From assembly GCA_905205995.1 (NCBI GenBank), contig CAJLFU010000001.1, forward strand, positions 1 to 64,000: a stretch of 64,000 bases of DNA, read 5' to 3'. This document shows positions 52,175-60,726 of this stretch, one piece after another (within the stretch, counting starts at the first letter, position 1; each line of letters opens with the position of its first letter). Under the pieces are notes generated by a model, which worked only from the letters and a program-made list of their open reading frames with translations, searched no databases and was not told where the DNA came from. The DNA is from an uncultured Haemophilus sp. (GTDB taxonomy: Bacteria > Pseudomonadota > Gammaproteobacteria > Enterobacterales > Pasteurellaceae). The position numbers were made by a program, and so were the translations under genes.

Positions 52175-52207
52175 CAAAACAAAAAACGCTCCGAATAAGG
52201 AGCGTCT
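52175..52207 (-). terminator. Intrinsic terminator after yccA
   Basis: Minus strand ACGCTCC (52199-52205) pairs with GGAGCGT (52186-52192), followed by TTTTTTG. Confidence 0.85.
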
Positions 52208-52223
52208 TTAAATTTAATACTGA

Positions 52224-52886
52224 CTAATCATCGCTTGAGAAGATAGAAAGTAATCTTAATAAGCTAATGAATAAGTTGTAAATTGACACATAAATACTCA
52301 CTGTTGCACGAATATAGTTTGTTTCGCCACCGTGAATAATATTGCTGGTTTCATAAAGGATTGTCATTGTTGAGAACACCACAAACAATGCACTGATCCC
52401 GACCGCTAGCGCTGGAATTTGGAAGAAGAAGCTTGCCACAATCCCTAACAATAACACGATAAATAATGAGAAAATCGCGGTAGAAAGGAAAGACATGTCT
52501 TTCTTCGTTGTTAGCACATAAGCTGAACAAGCAAAGAAGACGATGGCTGTACCTGTGAAAGCAAGCATAATCAAATCTTCCATTCCTCTCGCCACATACA
52601 TATTTAAAATTGGTCCAATGGTATAACCCATGAAACCAGTAAACGCGAATGCAGCTAAGATTCCCCATGCACTATTTGCTAAACGGTTTGTGACAAAAAG
52701 TAAACCATAAAAACCTACAAGTAACACGATAAGATTTGGATAAGGCAAGTTTAAGCTCATAGAGATATAAGCAACAACTGCCGAAAATGCCATCGTTAAT
52801 CCCAATAAGAAATAGGTATTACGTAGCACTTTATGTGTGCTAAGTAGTGATTCTTCCTGTGAATTAACCACAATGCGAGATTGCAT
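52224..52886 (-). CDS. yccA: Bax inhibitor-1 family inner-membrane protein YccA
   Basis: 220 residues with seven hydrophobic segments. [25 protein letters not shown] and the C-terminal [23 protein letters not shown] match the BI-1/YccA/YbhL family; YccA modulates FtsH proteolysis in E. coli and members can be cation leaks. Monocistronic, with its own terminator. Confidence 0.9.
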   Translation of the reverse strand: MQSRIVVNSQEESLLSTHKVLRNTYFLLGLTMAFSAVVAYISMSLNLPYPNLIVLLVGFYGLLFVTNRLANSAWGILAAFAFTGFMGYTIGPILNMYVARGMEDLIMLAFTGTAIVFFACSAYVLTTKKDMSFLSTAIFSLFIVLLLGIVASFFFQIPALAVGISALFVVFSTMTILYETSNIIHGGETNYIRATVSIYVSIYNLFISLLRLLSIFSSDD

Positions 52887-53128
52887 AAAAGCTCCTTATT
52901 TTACAAAGAATAAAGTTGATGAAACATCAATCCGTAAAGTAAGGGCTACAGCTAAAAAAGTCAATGGTAAATCAAGAATTTGTTTTAATTTTTAAATTTA
53001 AGAAGGTAAAAGTGCAGTCAACTTTTAAAGTTATTTTTTATATGCGTTATAGTGAATAAATTAACTTACTCAACAAGCTGAATTAGATTATAATGAGCAT
53101 TCTATTTATTCCACATCATGGACATTAT

Positions 53129-53875
53129 ATGAACAGCAAAAAATCTTATCTCGCTATTTTTGGCATCATTCTTGCCGTTGGATTGATGGCATCAGCGTTT
53201 ATCTTAGGTAATCAATTTAAAAATTTACGCCAGACTGGTTCTATTTCAGTTAAAGGCTTGGCAGAAAGTCATTACACCTCAACACAAGGGACATGGGTTA
53301 TCCGCGTAACAGGTTGGGGTGCGACTTATAATGACGCAATGGCAGCGAATCAGAAAAACTTGAATGAAGCCGTTCGTTTCCTTAAAGCTCAAGGTTTTAC
53401 TGATGAAAATCGAGAAATCACAGAATTAGATGTTTCTACTCATACTGACTATTATGAAAATGAAAAAGGTGAAACCAAAAGTAGAGATAATGGCTTTGAT
53501 GCTTCAAGAGCAATCCGCATTTCGACCAAAGAACTGACTAAGTTGCAAAAAGCGCTCACCAATATTCACCAATTGGTTGCCAACAACCAAGACATTAGTT
53601 TTGGTGATCCAAATTATTACTTAGAAAATCTTGAACAAATTAAGCGTGAATTAATTTCAAAAGCCACACAAGATGCACATGTTCGTGCTGAAGAGTTTGC
53701 GAAAACCAGTAATGTGAAAGTTGGTGTGTTAAAATCCGCTTCACAAGGACCGTTCTACATTCAAGCGCCAAATCCCGATGCGGATGACTCTAGTGATTAC
53801 ACTGGTAGCTACGACACAAGCACCATCGAGAAAAAAGCACGCTTAGTCGTAACAATTGAATATGCCATTGAATAA
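53129..53875 (+). CDS. SIMPL-domain (DUF541) periplasmic protein
   Basis: 248 residues from ATG 53129 (MNSKKSYLAIFGI); an ATG 36 nt upstream has no better SD. One N-terminal hydrophobic anchor (about 5-25), then the SIMPL domain with SISVKGLAESHYTSTQGTWVIRVTGWG and, late, RAEEFAKTSNVKVGVLKSAS. Similar to E. coli YggE-type proteins tied to oxidative stress; function uncertain. Confidence 0.75.
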   Translation: MNSKKSYLAIFGIILAVGLMASAFILGNQFKNLRQTGSISVKGLAESHYTSTQGTWVIRVTGWGATYNDAMAANQKNLNEAVRFLKAQGFTDENREITELDVSTHTDYYENEKGETKSRDNGFDASRAIRISTKELTKLQKALTNIHQLVANNQDISFGDPNYYLENLEQIKRELISKATQDAHVRAEEFAKTSNVKVGVLKSASQGPFYIQAPNPDADDSSDYTGSYDTSTIEKKARLVVTIEYAIE

Positions 53876-53911
53876 TTGTTTAATATTTACTAAATGCTAA
53901 TAAAAGCAAGT

Positions 53912-53952
53912 ACGGCAGTTTATAACATATAAGTTATACTAATAGCTGCCGT
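53912..53952. repeat. Nested inverted repeat in the SIMPL-zinc-ribbon gap
   Basis: ACGGCAG (53912-53918) pairs with CTGCCGT (53946-53952), enclosing TATAAC (53921-53926) paired with GTTATA (53933-53938). A cruciform-like structure without a good U-tract. Confidence 0.55.
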
Positions 53953-54123
53953 TAACTATAAAATATCTAATCTTTATTAACCAGCATAATCAAACTTAAA
54001 TTCTGATTTATTTTTTATAAAACACCCACTACATATAAATCTATCACATGCTAACTAATATTGTTGTTTTAATAAATTATTAAAATAGAAATAACTTAAT
54101 ATTTAAAAAAATAGGAGCTTATA
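53953..54123. other. AT-rich non-coding stretch before the zinc-ribbon gene
   Basis: Low-GC DNA with no ORF of useful length and no USS. The only recognisable element is a GGAGCT SD-like sequence immediately before the ATG at 54124. Confidence 0.4.
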
Positions 54124-54429
54124 ATGAGAGAAACTTTACCTTTTATCATAATAGGTTTAATCATAGCATTCTCTTTTTTTATGATATTTTTAAACGAGTA
54201 TAATGAGAAGAAAAAATTTATAGAAAAAATTAAACTGAATTCTTTTTTTAATTATAAAGAAAAAAATCCAACTCTAGTAAAAGACGGCTATGTAAAATGT
54301 AATGTATGTGGTGGGAGTGCTATTGTCATAGTTTATAAATATGCTCCAGATGATTCCAAGAAACCATATGCTTTGGCTCATGTATGCAGAACATGTGGTA
54401 CAACACTATATTACACAGAAAATGATTGA
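54124..54429 (+). CDS. Small membrane-anchored zinc-ribbon-like protein
   Basis: 101 residues. A hydrophobic helix (about 5-23) is followed by a basic linker and a compact domain with CNVC (Cys59, Cys62) and CRTC (Cys88, Cys91), spaced like a zinc ribbon. The gene and its flanks are markedly AT-rich against sfsA and the SIMPL gene, with many AAA/ATA codons, a hint of lateral gain. No family recognised. Confidence 0.55.
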   Translation: MRETLPFIIIGLIIAFSFFMIFLNEYNEKKKFIEKIKLNSFFNYKEKNPTLVKDGYVKCNVCGGSAIVIVYKYAPDDSKKPYALAHVCRTCGTTLYYTEND

Positions 54430-54493
54430 TATTGTAAAAAATAGATTATCATTTAAAAAATAACATAAAACAAAAACTTGTCTTAAGGCCCAC

Positions 54494-55210
54494 ATGCAAC
54501 TCCCTACCCTACAACCCGCAAAATTAATTCGTCGCTATAAACGCTTTTTGACTGATATTGAATTACCAAATGGCGAAGTGATCACTATTCATTGTGCAAA
54601 TACCGGTGCAATGACTGGCTGTGGTGAAAAAGGTGATACCGTTTGGTACTCTCATTCTGATAGCCAAACTCGCAAATATCCACACAGTTGGGAATTAACG
54701 CAACTAGCAAATGGCCAACTTGTTTGCATTAATACGCACAGATCCAATCAGTTAGTCTTTGAAGCCTTGCAAAATAAACAAATCAAAGAACTCGCTATGT
54801 ATGATGAAATTTATCCTGAAGTGAAATATGGTGAAGAAAATAGCCGTATCGACTTCTTACTTAAGGGTGAGGGCTTGCCAGATTGTTATGTTGAAGTGAA
54901 ATCAATCACCTTCGTAAAAGGTACATTAGGAATGTTTCCCGATGCGGTGACTACTCGTGGACAAAAACATGTTCGTGAGCTTTTAGCCATGAAAAAACAA
55001 GGACATCGCGCCGTTGTTCTCTTTGCTGGATTACATGATGGTTTCGATCGTTTTAAAATCGCTGAGTTTGTGGATCCTGAATATGATCGCCTTTTAAAAG
55101 ATGCCAAATTTCAGGGCGTTGAAGCTTATGCTTATGCGGGAAAATTTGACATTTCAGATGGAATTCCGACCGCACTTTCTCTCACAGAAAGTGTACCTTA
55201 CATCGATTAA
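54494..55210 (+). CDS. sfsA: Sugar fermentation stimulation protein SfsA
   Basis: 238 residues. [36 protein letters not shown] and [13 protein letters not shown] (an acidic/lysine nuclease-like pocket) match SfsA, a DNA-binding protein with a PD-(D/E)XK-like fold. AAGGCC precedes the ATG. Its stop is 9 nt before the first of two Fur-like boxes. Confidence 0.93.
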   Translation: MQLPTLQPAKLIRRYKRFLTDIELPNGEVITIHCANTGAMTGCGEKGDTVWYSHSDSQTRKYPHSWELTQLANGQLVCINTHRSNQLVFEALQNKQIKELAMYDEIYPEVKYGEENSRIDFLLKGEGLPDCYVEVKSITFVKGTLGMFPDAVTTRGQKHVRELLAMKKQGHRAVVLFAGLHDGFDRFKIAEFVDPEYDRLLKDAKFQGVEAYAYAGKFDISDGIPTALSLTESVPYID

Positions 55211-55218
55211 AAAATAAT

Positions 55219-55270
55219 TGAGAATTATTTGCATTTTGTTGTTGACAAGGTATTTGATAATAGTTATCAT
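55219..55270 (+). promoter_or_regulatory. Promoter with two Fur-like boxes (candidate sRNA promoter)
   Basis: TTGACA (55242-55247), 17-nt spacer, TATCAT (55265-55270). The Fur 7-1-7 motif TGATAATnATTATCA is matched at 13 of 14 positions by TGATAATAGTTATCA (55255-55269), overlying the -10. A second, weaker match is TGAGAATTATTTGCA (55219-55233), just upstream of the -35. A start point near 55277 is predicted. Confidence 0.7.
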
Positions 55271-55276
55271 CTAAAC

Positions 55277-55343
55277 ATTCCAAAAACAAACAGATAATCA
55301 CTCCAACTTCACGCCTATTTCCCCACAAATAGGCGTTTTTTTT
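55277..55343 (+). ncRNA. Candidate Fur-regulated small RNA (RyhB/HrrF-like in role)
   Basis: A predicted 67-nt transcript with no ORF. An unstructured A/C-rich 5' part contains CTCC and ACAAACAGATAATCACTCCA. It ends with a perfect 10-bp hairpin (ACGCCTATTT/AAATAGGCGT, 55311-55336) followed by T8. Fur-box promoter plus short terminator-ended transcript is the RyhB-type layout. NTHi has a Fur-regulated sRNA called HrrF; I cannot tell whether this is its homologue. Confidence 0.6.
55311..55343 (+). terminator. Terminator of the candidate sRNA
   Basis: ACGCCTATTT / AAATAGGCGT 10-bp stem with CCCCAC loop and eight Ts. It stands 75 nt before tyrS, with no annotated gene upstream of it except the putative sRNA and sfsA. 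Confidence 0.92.
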
Positions 55344-55417
55344 CATCTCAATCTTTTCATTTCAGCCATATTCTCTATAATGTAGCCTTTAATATTAAAA
55401 TAACATTAGGAAATAGA

Positions 55418-56605
55418 ATGACTGATATTAATACCGTTCTCGCAGAACTAAAACGCGGTACTGATGAGATTCTTTCTGAAGCGGATTTAATCGAAAAACT
55501 AAAAGAAAATCGCCCACTTAAAATTAAACTTGGTGCAGACCCTACTGCTCCGGATATTCACTTAGGGCATACCGTGGTATTAAACAAACTTCGTCAATTC
55601 CAACAATTAGGCCACGAAGTCTATTTCTTAATCGGTGATTTCACCGGTATGGTCGGCGACCCATCTGGTAAAAATACCACTCGCCCACCGCTTAGCCGCG
55701 AAGATGTGCTTCGCAATGCGGAAACCTATAAAGAACAGATCTACAAAATTCTAGACCCACAAAAAACGAAAATCGTATTCAACTCTGAATGGTTGGGTAA
55801 ATTGGGTACTGAAGGGATGATCCGTTTAGCGAGCAACTACACCGTAGCCCGTATGCTAGAACGTGATGACTTCAAAAAACGTTTTGGTAACAATCAACCT
55901 ATCGCAATTCACGAATTTATTTATCCTTTATTACAAGGCCATGACTCTGTTGCTTTAGAAGCAGACGTTGAACTTGGTGGTACAGACCAAAAATTCAACT
56001 TACTTGTTGGCCGCGAGTTACAAAAATCAGCTGGTCAGAAACCACAGGTAGCGATTACGCTTCCATTACTTGTTGGTTTAGACGGTGAGAAGAAAATGTC
56101 TAAATCATTAGGCAACTACATTGGCGTGACTGATGCTCCAAGCGATATGTTCGGTAAAATCATGTCGATCTCTGATGAATTAATGTGGGATTGGTACAAC
56201 TTACTTTCTTTCCGTCCACTCACTGAAATTGCTGAATTAAAATCTGAAGTGGAAAATGGTAAAAACCCACGTGATGTGAAGATTTTATTAGCCAAAGAAA
56301 TCATTGCACGCTTCCATGATGAAGCTGCGGCAGAGGAGGCTGAGCAAGAGTTTATTAACCGTTTCCAAAAAGGTGCGATGCCGGATGAAATGCCTGAATT
56401 CACCTTTGAAGGTGAAATTGGTTTAGCAACCTTACTAAAAGAAGCCGGACTGGTTCCTTCTACTTCTGAAGCGATTCGCTCAGCGAAGCAAGGTGGTGTG
56501 AAAATCAATGGCGAAAAAGTCGAAGACATGAAAGCCAATGCGCCAAAAGGTACAAATGTTTACCAAGTCGGTAAACGTAAGTTTGCACGCGTAACCATCG
56601 CATAA
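55418..56605 (+). CDS. tyrS: Tyrosyl-tRNA synthetase (TyrZ type)
   Basis: 395 residues. Class [18 protein letters not shown] (HLGH near 49-52), [22 protein letters not shown] near 226-234 and a C-terminal S4 domain ([13 protein letters not shown]). SD TTAGGAAA. The longer sRNA terminator upstream means it has its own promoter. Confidence 0.97.
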   Translation: MTDINTVLAELKRGTDEILSEADLIEKLKENRPLKIKLGADPTAPDIHLGHTVVLNKLRQFQQLGHEVYFLIGDFTGMVGDPSGKNTTRPPLSREDVLRNAETYKEQIYKILDPQKTKIVFNSEWLGKLGTEGMIRLASNYTVARMLERDDFKKRFGNNQPIAIHEFIYPLLQGHDSVALEADVELGGTDQKFNLLVGRELQKSAGQKPQVAITLPLLVGLDGEKKMSKSLGNYIGVTDAPSDMFGKIMSISDELMWDWYNLLSFRPLTEIAELKSEVENGKNPRDVKILLAKEIIARFHDEAAAEEAEQEFINRFQKGAMPDEMPEFTFEGEIGLATLLKEAGLVPSTSEAIRSAKQGGVKINGEKVEDMKANAPKGTNVYQVGKRKFARVTIA

Positions 56606-56618
56606 AACACCTATGAAA

Positions 56619-56650
56619 ATGACCGCTCTTTTTAAGTGCGGTTATTTTTT
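56619..56650 (+). terminator. Mixed-USS terminator after tyrS
   Basis: AATGACCGCTCTT pairs with AAGTGCGGTTATT (one G-U, one mismatch), then TTTT. One arm is the GAGCGGT variant, the other a normal USS. Confidence 0.8.
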
Positions 56651-56668
56651 AACTGTATTTTTGATGAT

Positions 56669-57250
56669 ATGCCTAAAATTGTTCTTATCAGACATGCAAC
56701 ACCATTAGTAGATGGTAGTAAATGCGACTCTACCGTTGCTCAAAACCGCTTGATTAATTATAACCAAACCGAACATTTGGCATTAGATGAATTAAATTCA
56801 TTTAAACAAAGCTCGGCATATCAAGACATTTTATTAATTGAAAAAGTCTTTGTTTCTCCTCTAATTAGGGCACAAAAAACGGCAGAAGCATTATTCCCGA
56901 ATAACGAACGAATTATACTGGAGGATTTAAAGGAATTTGATCTAAAAATAATAAATATTCCAAAAATAAAGCTAACGCTTAATTTATGGTTTATTCTTTC
57001 TAGGATATTGTGGTTGCTAGGATTAAATAAAACACAAAATAGCATTCACCAAGAAAAAAAACGCGTTGCAAAATTAATACCAACTTTGCTACAACAAGAT
57101 TGCTGTATTGTCGGCCATGGTTTTATTCAGCATGAAATAAAAAAATATTTGAGAAAGTATCATTTTGTAAAATCATTTCATGAAAAAAATGGGTGTTTTT
57201 GTGTAGAAATTTTTCAAAATCCTACATATAAACAGAATTCAAGTTTATAA
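56669..57250 (+). CDS. Divergent histidine phosphatase-fold protein
   Basis: 193 residues from ATG 56669 (MPKIVLIRHATPL). Holds RHAT catalytic His at 9, SPLIRAQKTAEAL at about 73-85, and CCIVGHGFIQHEI with the second His. AT-rich (many AAA, ATA codons) compared with tyrS and scrK, so a possible later arrival. It may be inactive or specialised, as the region between the motifs is short. Role unknown. Confidence 0.6.
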   Translation: MPKIVLIRHATPLVDGSKCDSTVAQNRLINYNQTEHLALDELNSFKQSSAYQDILLIEKVFVSPLIRAQKTAEALFPNNERIILEDLKEFDLKIINIPKIKLTLNLWFILSRILWLLGLNKTQNSIHQEKKRVAKLIPTLLQQDCCIVGHGFIQHEIKKYLRKYHFVKSFHEKNGCFCVEIFQNPTYKQNSSL

Positions 57251-57271
57251 ATTTGATAACGGGAGAGTATG

Positions 57272-58198
57272 ATGAATCAAAAAATCTGGGTAACTGGCGA
57301 TGCGGTTGTCGATCTTATTCCTGACGGTGAAAATCATTATTTACGTTGTGCCGGTGGTGCGCCTGCAAATGTGGCTGTTGGCGTAGCGCGCTTAGGCAGC
57401 CCAAGTGCCTTTATTGGTCGCGTAGGTAACGATCCCCTTGGCCAATTTATGCAAGACACCTTAAATACGGAAAATGTGAATACACAACATATGATTTTAG
57501 ATCCGCAATATCGTACTTCTACGGTTGTGGTCGGCTTAGATAATGGCGAACGCAGCTTTACCTTTATGGTAAATCCAAGTGCGGACCAGTTCTTACAAGC
57601 CAGTGATTTACCGCCTTTCCAACAAGGTGAATGGCTACATTGCTGCTCTATTGCGCTGATTAATAATCCATCTCGCGAAGCGACTTTCGAAGCCATTCGG
57701 CGTATTAAAGCCGCTGGCGGTTTCTTCTCTTTTGACCCTAATTTACGCGAGTCACTTTGGTCTAGCCTAGAAGAAATGAAAACTGTGGTCATGGAAGCCG
57801 TTGCATTAGCGGATGTTCTGAAATTCTCTGAAGAAGAATTAACCCTTCTGACTAATACCGATAGTCTTGAAAAAGCCTTTGAAAAAGTGACCGCACTTTA
57901 TCCTGAAAAATTGATTATCGTGACTTTAGGTAAAGATGGCGCACTCTATCACTTAGAAGGTAAGAAAGATGTAATTGCTGGAAAAGCCTTACAACCGGTT
58001 GATACAACAGGTGCGGGTGATGCCTTCGTTGGTGGCCTGCTTGCGGGTCTTTCACAGCATCCAAACTGGAAAGACAATGATGTGCTTGTGCAAATTATCC
58101 GTCAAGCCAATGCTTGTGGCGCCCTTGCCACGACAGCAAAAGGGGCAATGTCTGCGCTACCAAATAAAGCACAATTAGCCGCATTCCTAGCCAGCTAA
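57272..58198 (+). CDS. scrK: Fructokinase (PfkB family)
   Basis: 308 residues from ATG 57272, 6 nt after GGGAG; the ATG at 57269 is too close. PfkB motifs: GGAPANVAVGVARLG near 27-41 and DTTGAGDAFVGGLLAG near 248-263 with the catalytic Asp. It phosphorylates fructose released by ScrB; an aminoimidazole-riboside kinase is a less likely reading. Followed by a hairpin and scrB. Confidence 0.87.
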   Translation: MNQKIWVTGDAVVDLIPDGENHYLRCAGGAPANVAVGVARLGSPSAFIGRVGNDPLGQFMQDTLNTENVNTQHMILDPQYRTSTVVVGLDNGERSFTFMVNPSADQFLQASDLPPFQQGEWLHCCSIALINNPSREATFEAIRRIKAAGGFFSFDPNLRESLWSSLEEMKTVVMEAVALADVLKFSEEELTLLTNTDSLEKAFEKVTALYPEKLIIVTLGKDGALYHLEGKKDVIAGKALQPVDTTGAGDAFVGGLLAGLSQHPNWKDNDVLVQIIRQANACGALATTAKGAMSALPNKAQLAAFLAS

Positions 58199-58203
58199 GG
58201 ATC

Positions 58204-58229
58204 AAAGGTGCAAATTATTGCACCTTTTA
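58204..58229 (+). terminator. Hairpin between scrK and scrB
   Basis: AAAGGTGCAA / TTGCACCTTT 10-bp stem with ATTA loop and TTTTAC tail, in the 64-nt gap. Partial termination or mRNA stabilisation is likely. Confidence 0.6.
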
Positions 58230-58262
58230 CTTACCCGATCACATTAACGAGGCACGATCACG

Positions 58263-59717
58263 ATGATTATTTTCAATAATGGCAAATACAAAAGCATTCT
58301 AGCCACAGAAAAAGGCGAACTCGCAGAAATTGCTGAAACCGTGCAAAAAGACAAAGATTTTCGACCGCACTTTCATATTGCCCCACCAACCGGCTTAATG
58401 AATGATCCAAATGGTTTGATCTTTGATGGTGAAAAGTATCATCTGTTCTACCAATGGTTTCCATTCGATGCCATTCACGGGATGAAACATTGGAAGCATT
58501 TAATCACGAAAGATTTTCAACATTATCAATCAGCAGATGATCTGATTCCTTGCGAGCTTTTTGAGTCTCACGGCTGTTATTCTGGTGGCGCTTTAAAAGT
58601 TGGTGACAAATTGGCCATGTTCTATACCGGCAATACTCGTCGACCAAGTGATAATCAACGCGTGCCTTATCAAAATTTAGCAATTTTCGATCTTAATGGG
58701 AAATTGCTTAGCAAACGTCCGTTAATTGAAAATGCACCTGAAGGTTATACAGAGCATGTTCGTGATCCTAAACCGTATTTGACTGAAGACGGAAAAATCC
58801 GTTTTATCTGTGGCGCACAGCGAGAAAACCTCACAGGAACAGCCATTATTTTTGAAATGGACAATCTTGAAGATACGCCTCGTTTATTAGGCGAGCTTTC
58901 CTTGCCTGCTTTTGACAATAAAAACGTGTTTATGTGGGAATGCCCTGACCTATTGAAACTCGGTGATAAAGATGTCTTTATTTGGTCGCCACAAGGTAAA
59001 GATCGGGAAGCGCATCAATTCCAAAATAATTATCATGCGACTTATGCTGTGGGCAAATTAACAGATTTAACCTTTGAAGCAGAATATATTAGCGAATTAG
59101 ATCAGGGCTTTGATTTCTACGCACCACAAACGTTTGGCGGCCTAGATAATCAAACTCATGCGGTGCTTTTCGGTTGGATTGGTTTACCAGATTTAACCTA
59201 TCCAACAGATAAATTTAAATGGCATTCTGCTTTAACCTTGCCAAGAGAATTGCGCTTAGAAGGCACAAGAATTTATCAACGTCCGATTGCTAAAATAGAC
59301 GAAAATCTGACCGCACTTTATCCGTATCATCTTAATGGACAAGCCGAGATTAAAAATTTAGATTGCGCTTATATCAAATTTGAGGCAAATAACCAAGCCT
59401 TTGACTTAACCTTCTTCCAAAATGACAAAGGACAATCACTGCGTCTATCTTATAAAAATGGCTTGATCTGCTTAGATCGCAGTCAAAGCGAACAAACGGA
59501 ATTAATGGAGAAATTCGATACTAAACGTTTCTGCGAAATTGAAAATCTGCAGACTGTTGAAATTTTCTTTGATCGCTCAATTATTGAAATTTTCTTTAAT
59601 CATGGTGAAAAAGCCATGACATCAAGATTTTTCATTGAGAACAGAAAAAATACAATAACCAGCAATCGCCCGTTAGATTTAACGATCGGTTATTTACCGA
59701 CTATTCAATATATTTAA
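58263..59717 (+). CDS. scrB: Sucrose-6-phosphate hydrolase (GH32)
   Basis: 484 residues. GH32 motifs in order: LMNDPNGLIFDG (nucleophile Asp), FYTGN, HVRDPKPYL (RDP) and MWECPDLLKL (acid Glu), then a C-terminal beta-sandwich. It splits sucrose-6-phosphate to glucose-6-phosphate and fructose, feeding ScrK and Pgi. A sucrose PTS transporter gene (scrA) and a regulator are not in the window. Confidence 0.93.
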   Translation: MIIFNNGKYKSILATEKGELAEIAETVQKDKDFRPHFHIAPPTGLMNDPNGLIFDGEKYHLFYQWFPFDAIHGMKHWKHLITKDFQHYQSADDLIPCELFESHGCYSGGALKVGDKLAMFYTGNTRRPSDNQRVPYQNLAIFDLNGKLLSKRPLIENAPEGYTEHVRDPKPYLTEDGKIRFICGAQRENLTGTAIIFEMDNLEDTPRLLGELSLPAFDNKNVFMWECPDLLKLGDKDVFIWSPQGKDREAHQFQNNYHATYAVGKLTDLTFEAEYISELDQGFDFYAPQTFGGLDNQTHAVLFGWIGLPDLTYPTDKFKWHSALTLPRELRLEGTRIYQRPIAKIDENLTALYPYHLNGQAEIKNLDCAYIKFEANNQAFDLTFFQNDKGQSLRLSYKNGLICLDRSQSEQTELMEKFDTKRFCEIENLQTVEIFFDRSIIEIFFNHGEKAMTSRFFIENRKNTITSNRPLDLTIGYLPTIQYI

Positions 59718-60057
59718 AAGGTTTTTATGCAAAAAACTCATTTCAATCTGAAAGATTTTCAGACGGCCTGTTTTTTATTTTGAGAATAATTGTATAGTGT
59801 ATTTTTAACTTACTGTTTTTATTGTTTTAAATTACAGTTCGTGGACTTGCATATATCATTTCGTATTAAAGGATGTTTGAAAAAATAGGTAGGATTAAAA
59901 TCATCTATTTCTATGAAAATTATAGAAGCATAATAAAAGAACAGTTATTTTTTAAATTTTATCTTTAAAATCTAATTGATAGTTATTTATTCGTACTAAG
60001 TTTTCAAAATGGTGCTAGAATAATGGGCTAAGCCATTACAAATTTAAGGAGTTTCAA
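59718..60057. other. 340-bp gene-free AT-rich gap with a Neisseria-type uptake sequence
   Basis: No ORF above 20 codons with support. It holds TTCAGACGGCCT (59758-59769), the complement of AGGCCGTCTGAA, an exact neisserial AG-DUS 12-mer. A 7-bp hairpin TCTGAAA/TTTCAGA overlaps it, followed by CGGCCTG and a T-run. The rest is very AT-rich, without USS, with an SD (AAGGAG) right before 60058. Confidence 0.65.
59758..59769 (-). repeat. Neisserial DNA uptake sequence (AG-DUS)
   Basis: Reading the minus strand gives AGGCCGTCTGAA, a perfect 12 of 12 match to the AG-DUS dialect and containing the 10-mer core GCCGTCTGAA. A 12-mer match by chance in 64 kb is unlikely (about 0.008 expected for both strands). 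Confidence 0.8.
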
Positions 60058-60459
60058 ATGAAAAAAGCATTATTTCTTTCTGTTTGCCTATTAGGGGCAG
60101 GTTCATGTTTTGCACAGGAAAATATAGAGCATAAAAAAGAAGTCTGTCCTAAAAGTGCATTAGAAAATATTGAAAATGTTAGTTATGATTGCTTGGATGT
60201 TTGGGATAGCCGTTTAGAAAAAAAAATTGATGAAAAATATAAGATGATATACCGACGAGTAAAACAAAAAGATATGGCTATACATGCTTTGCCTTCCTCT
60301 TATTTTATTAAAGTACGTAAAACTTGGAATGCATATAGAGAACAACTTTGTTCTGATCCTACAAATAATACAGATCTAAAATCTGCATCTGATTGGTATA
60401 TTCTTCAATGCCGAATTGAGCAATCGCAAGCTCATTTGAAAGCATTGGAGCGCTTCTAA
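60058..60459 (+). CDS. LprI-like (DUF1311) secreted protein
   Basis: 133 residues. A signal peptide (MKKALFLSVCLLGAGSCFA) and a short cysteine-containing helical domain: CPKSA, YDCLDVWDSRLEKKIDEKYKMIY, WNAYREQLCS and DWYILQCRIEQSQAHL. This pattern (paired Cys, long amphipathic helix, WxxYR) fits lysozyme-inhibitor LprI/DUF1311 proteins. AAGGAG precedes the ATG. Located in the foreign-looking segment before the truncated ORF at 60484. Confidence 0.6.
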   Translation: MKKALFLSVCLLGAGSCFAQENIEHKKEVCPKSALENIENVSYDCLDVWDSRLEKKIDEKYKMIYRRVKQKDMAIHALPSSYFIKVRKTWNAYREQLCSDPTNNTDLKSASDWYILQCRIEQSQAHLKALERF

Positions 60460-60483
60460 TTTGTTTTAAGAAAGGAATAAAGT

Positions 60484-60726
60484 ATGGCAAAGAAAGCGAA
60501 TCATGGCCTTCGTTTTACCGGTGGCGATCATTTAACCCCTAAAGATGGTTTTAAATATTATCTACATCAAGCTATGATGGTAAATGAATTGCATGGGGGG
60601 TATGGTGCATATGAAATGTCTGATGCTGTATATGGTTCTAGTGGTCCAAGCTTTGGTGGAAATCAATTTGATGTGGGATCTAATAAAGATGGCCAAAAGT
60701 TATTAGAAAAAATACTTCATCACAAG
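60484..60726 (+). pseudogene. N-terminal fragment of a lysozyme/endolysin-like protein
   Basis: 81 codons (MAKKANHGLRFTGGDH onward), open into the next gene in frame. GSSGPSFGGNQFDVGSN at about 51-67 resembles the Ser-Gly-rich substrate loop of some peptidoglycan hydrolases. The family domain then stops abruptly where the phosphatase signal peptide starts. SD AGGAAT precedes it. The identification is tentative; the truncation is clear because residues from 82 onward form a complete, unrelated protein. Confidence 0.5.

Noticed and set aside
59727..59783. Eighteen-codon ORF (MQKTHFNLKDFQTACFLF) after scrB
   Set aside because: An AAGG lies upstream, but the frame reads through the DUS and has no signal or family features; probably chance.
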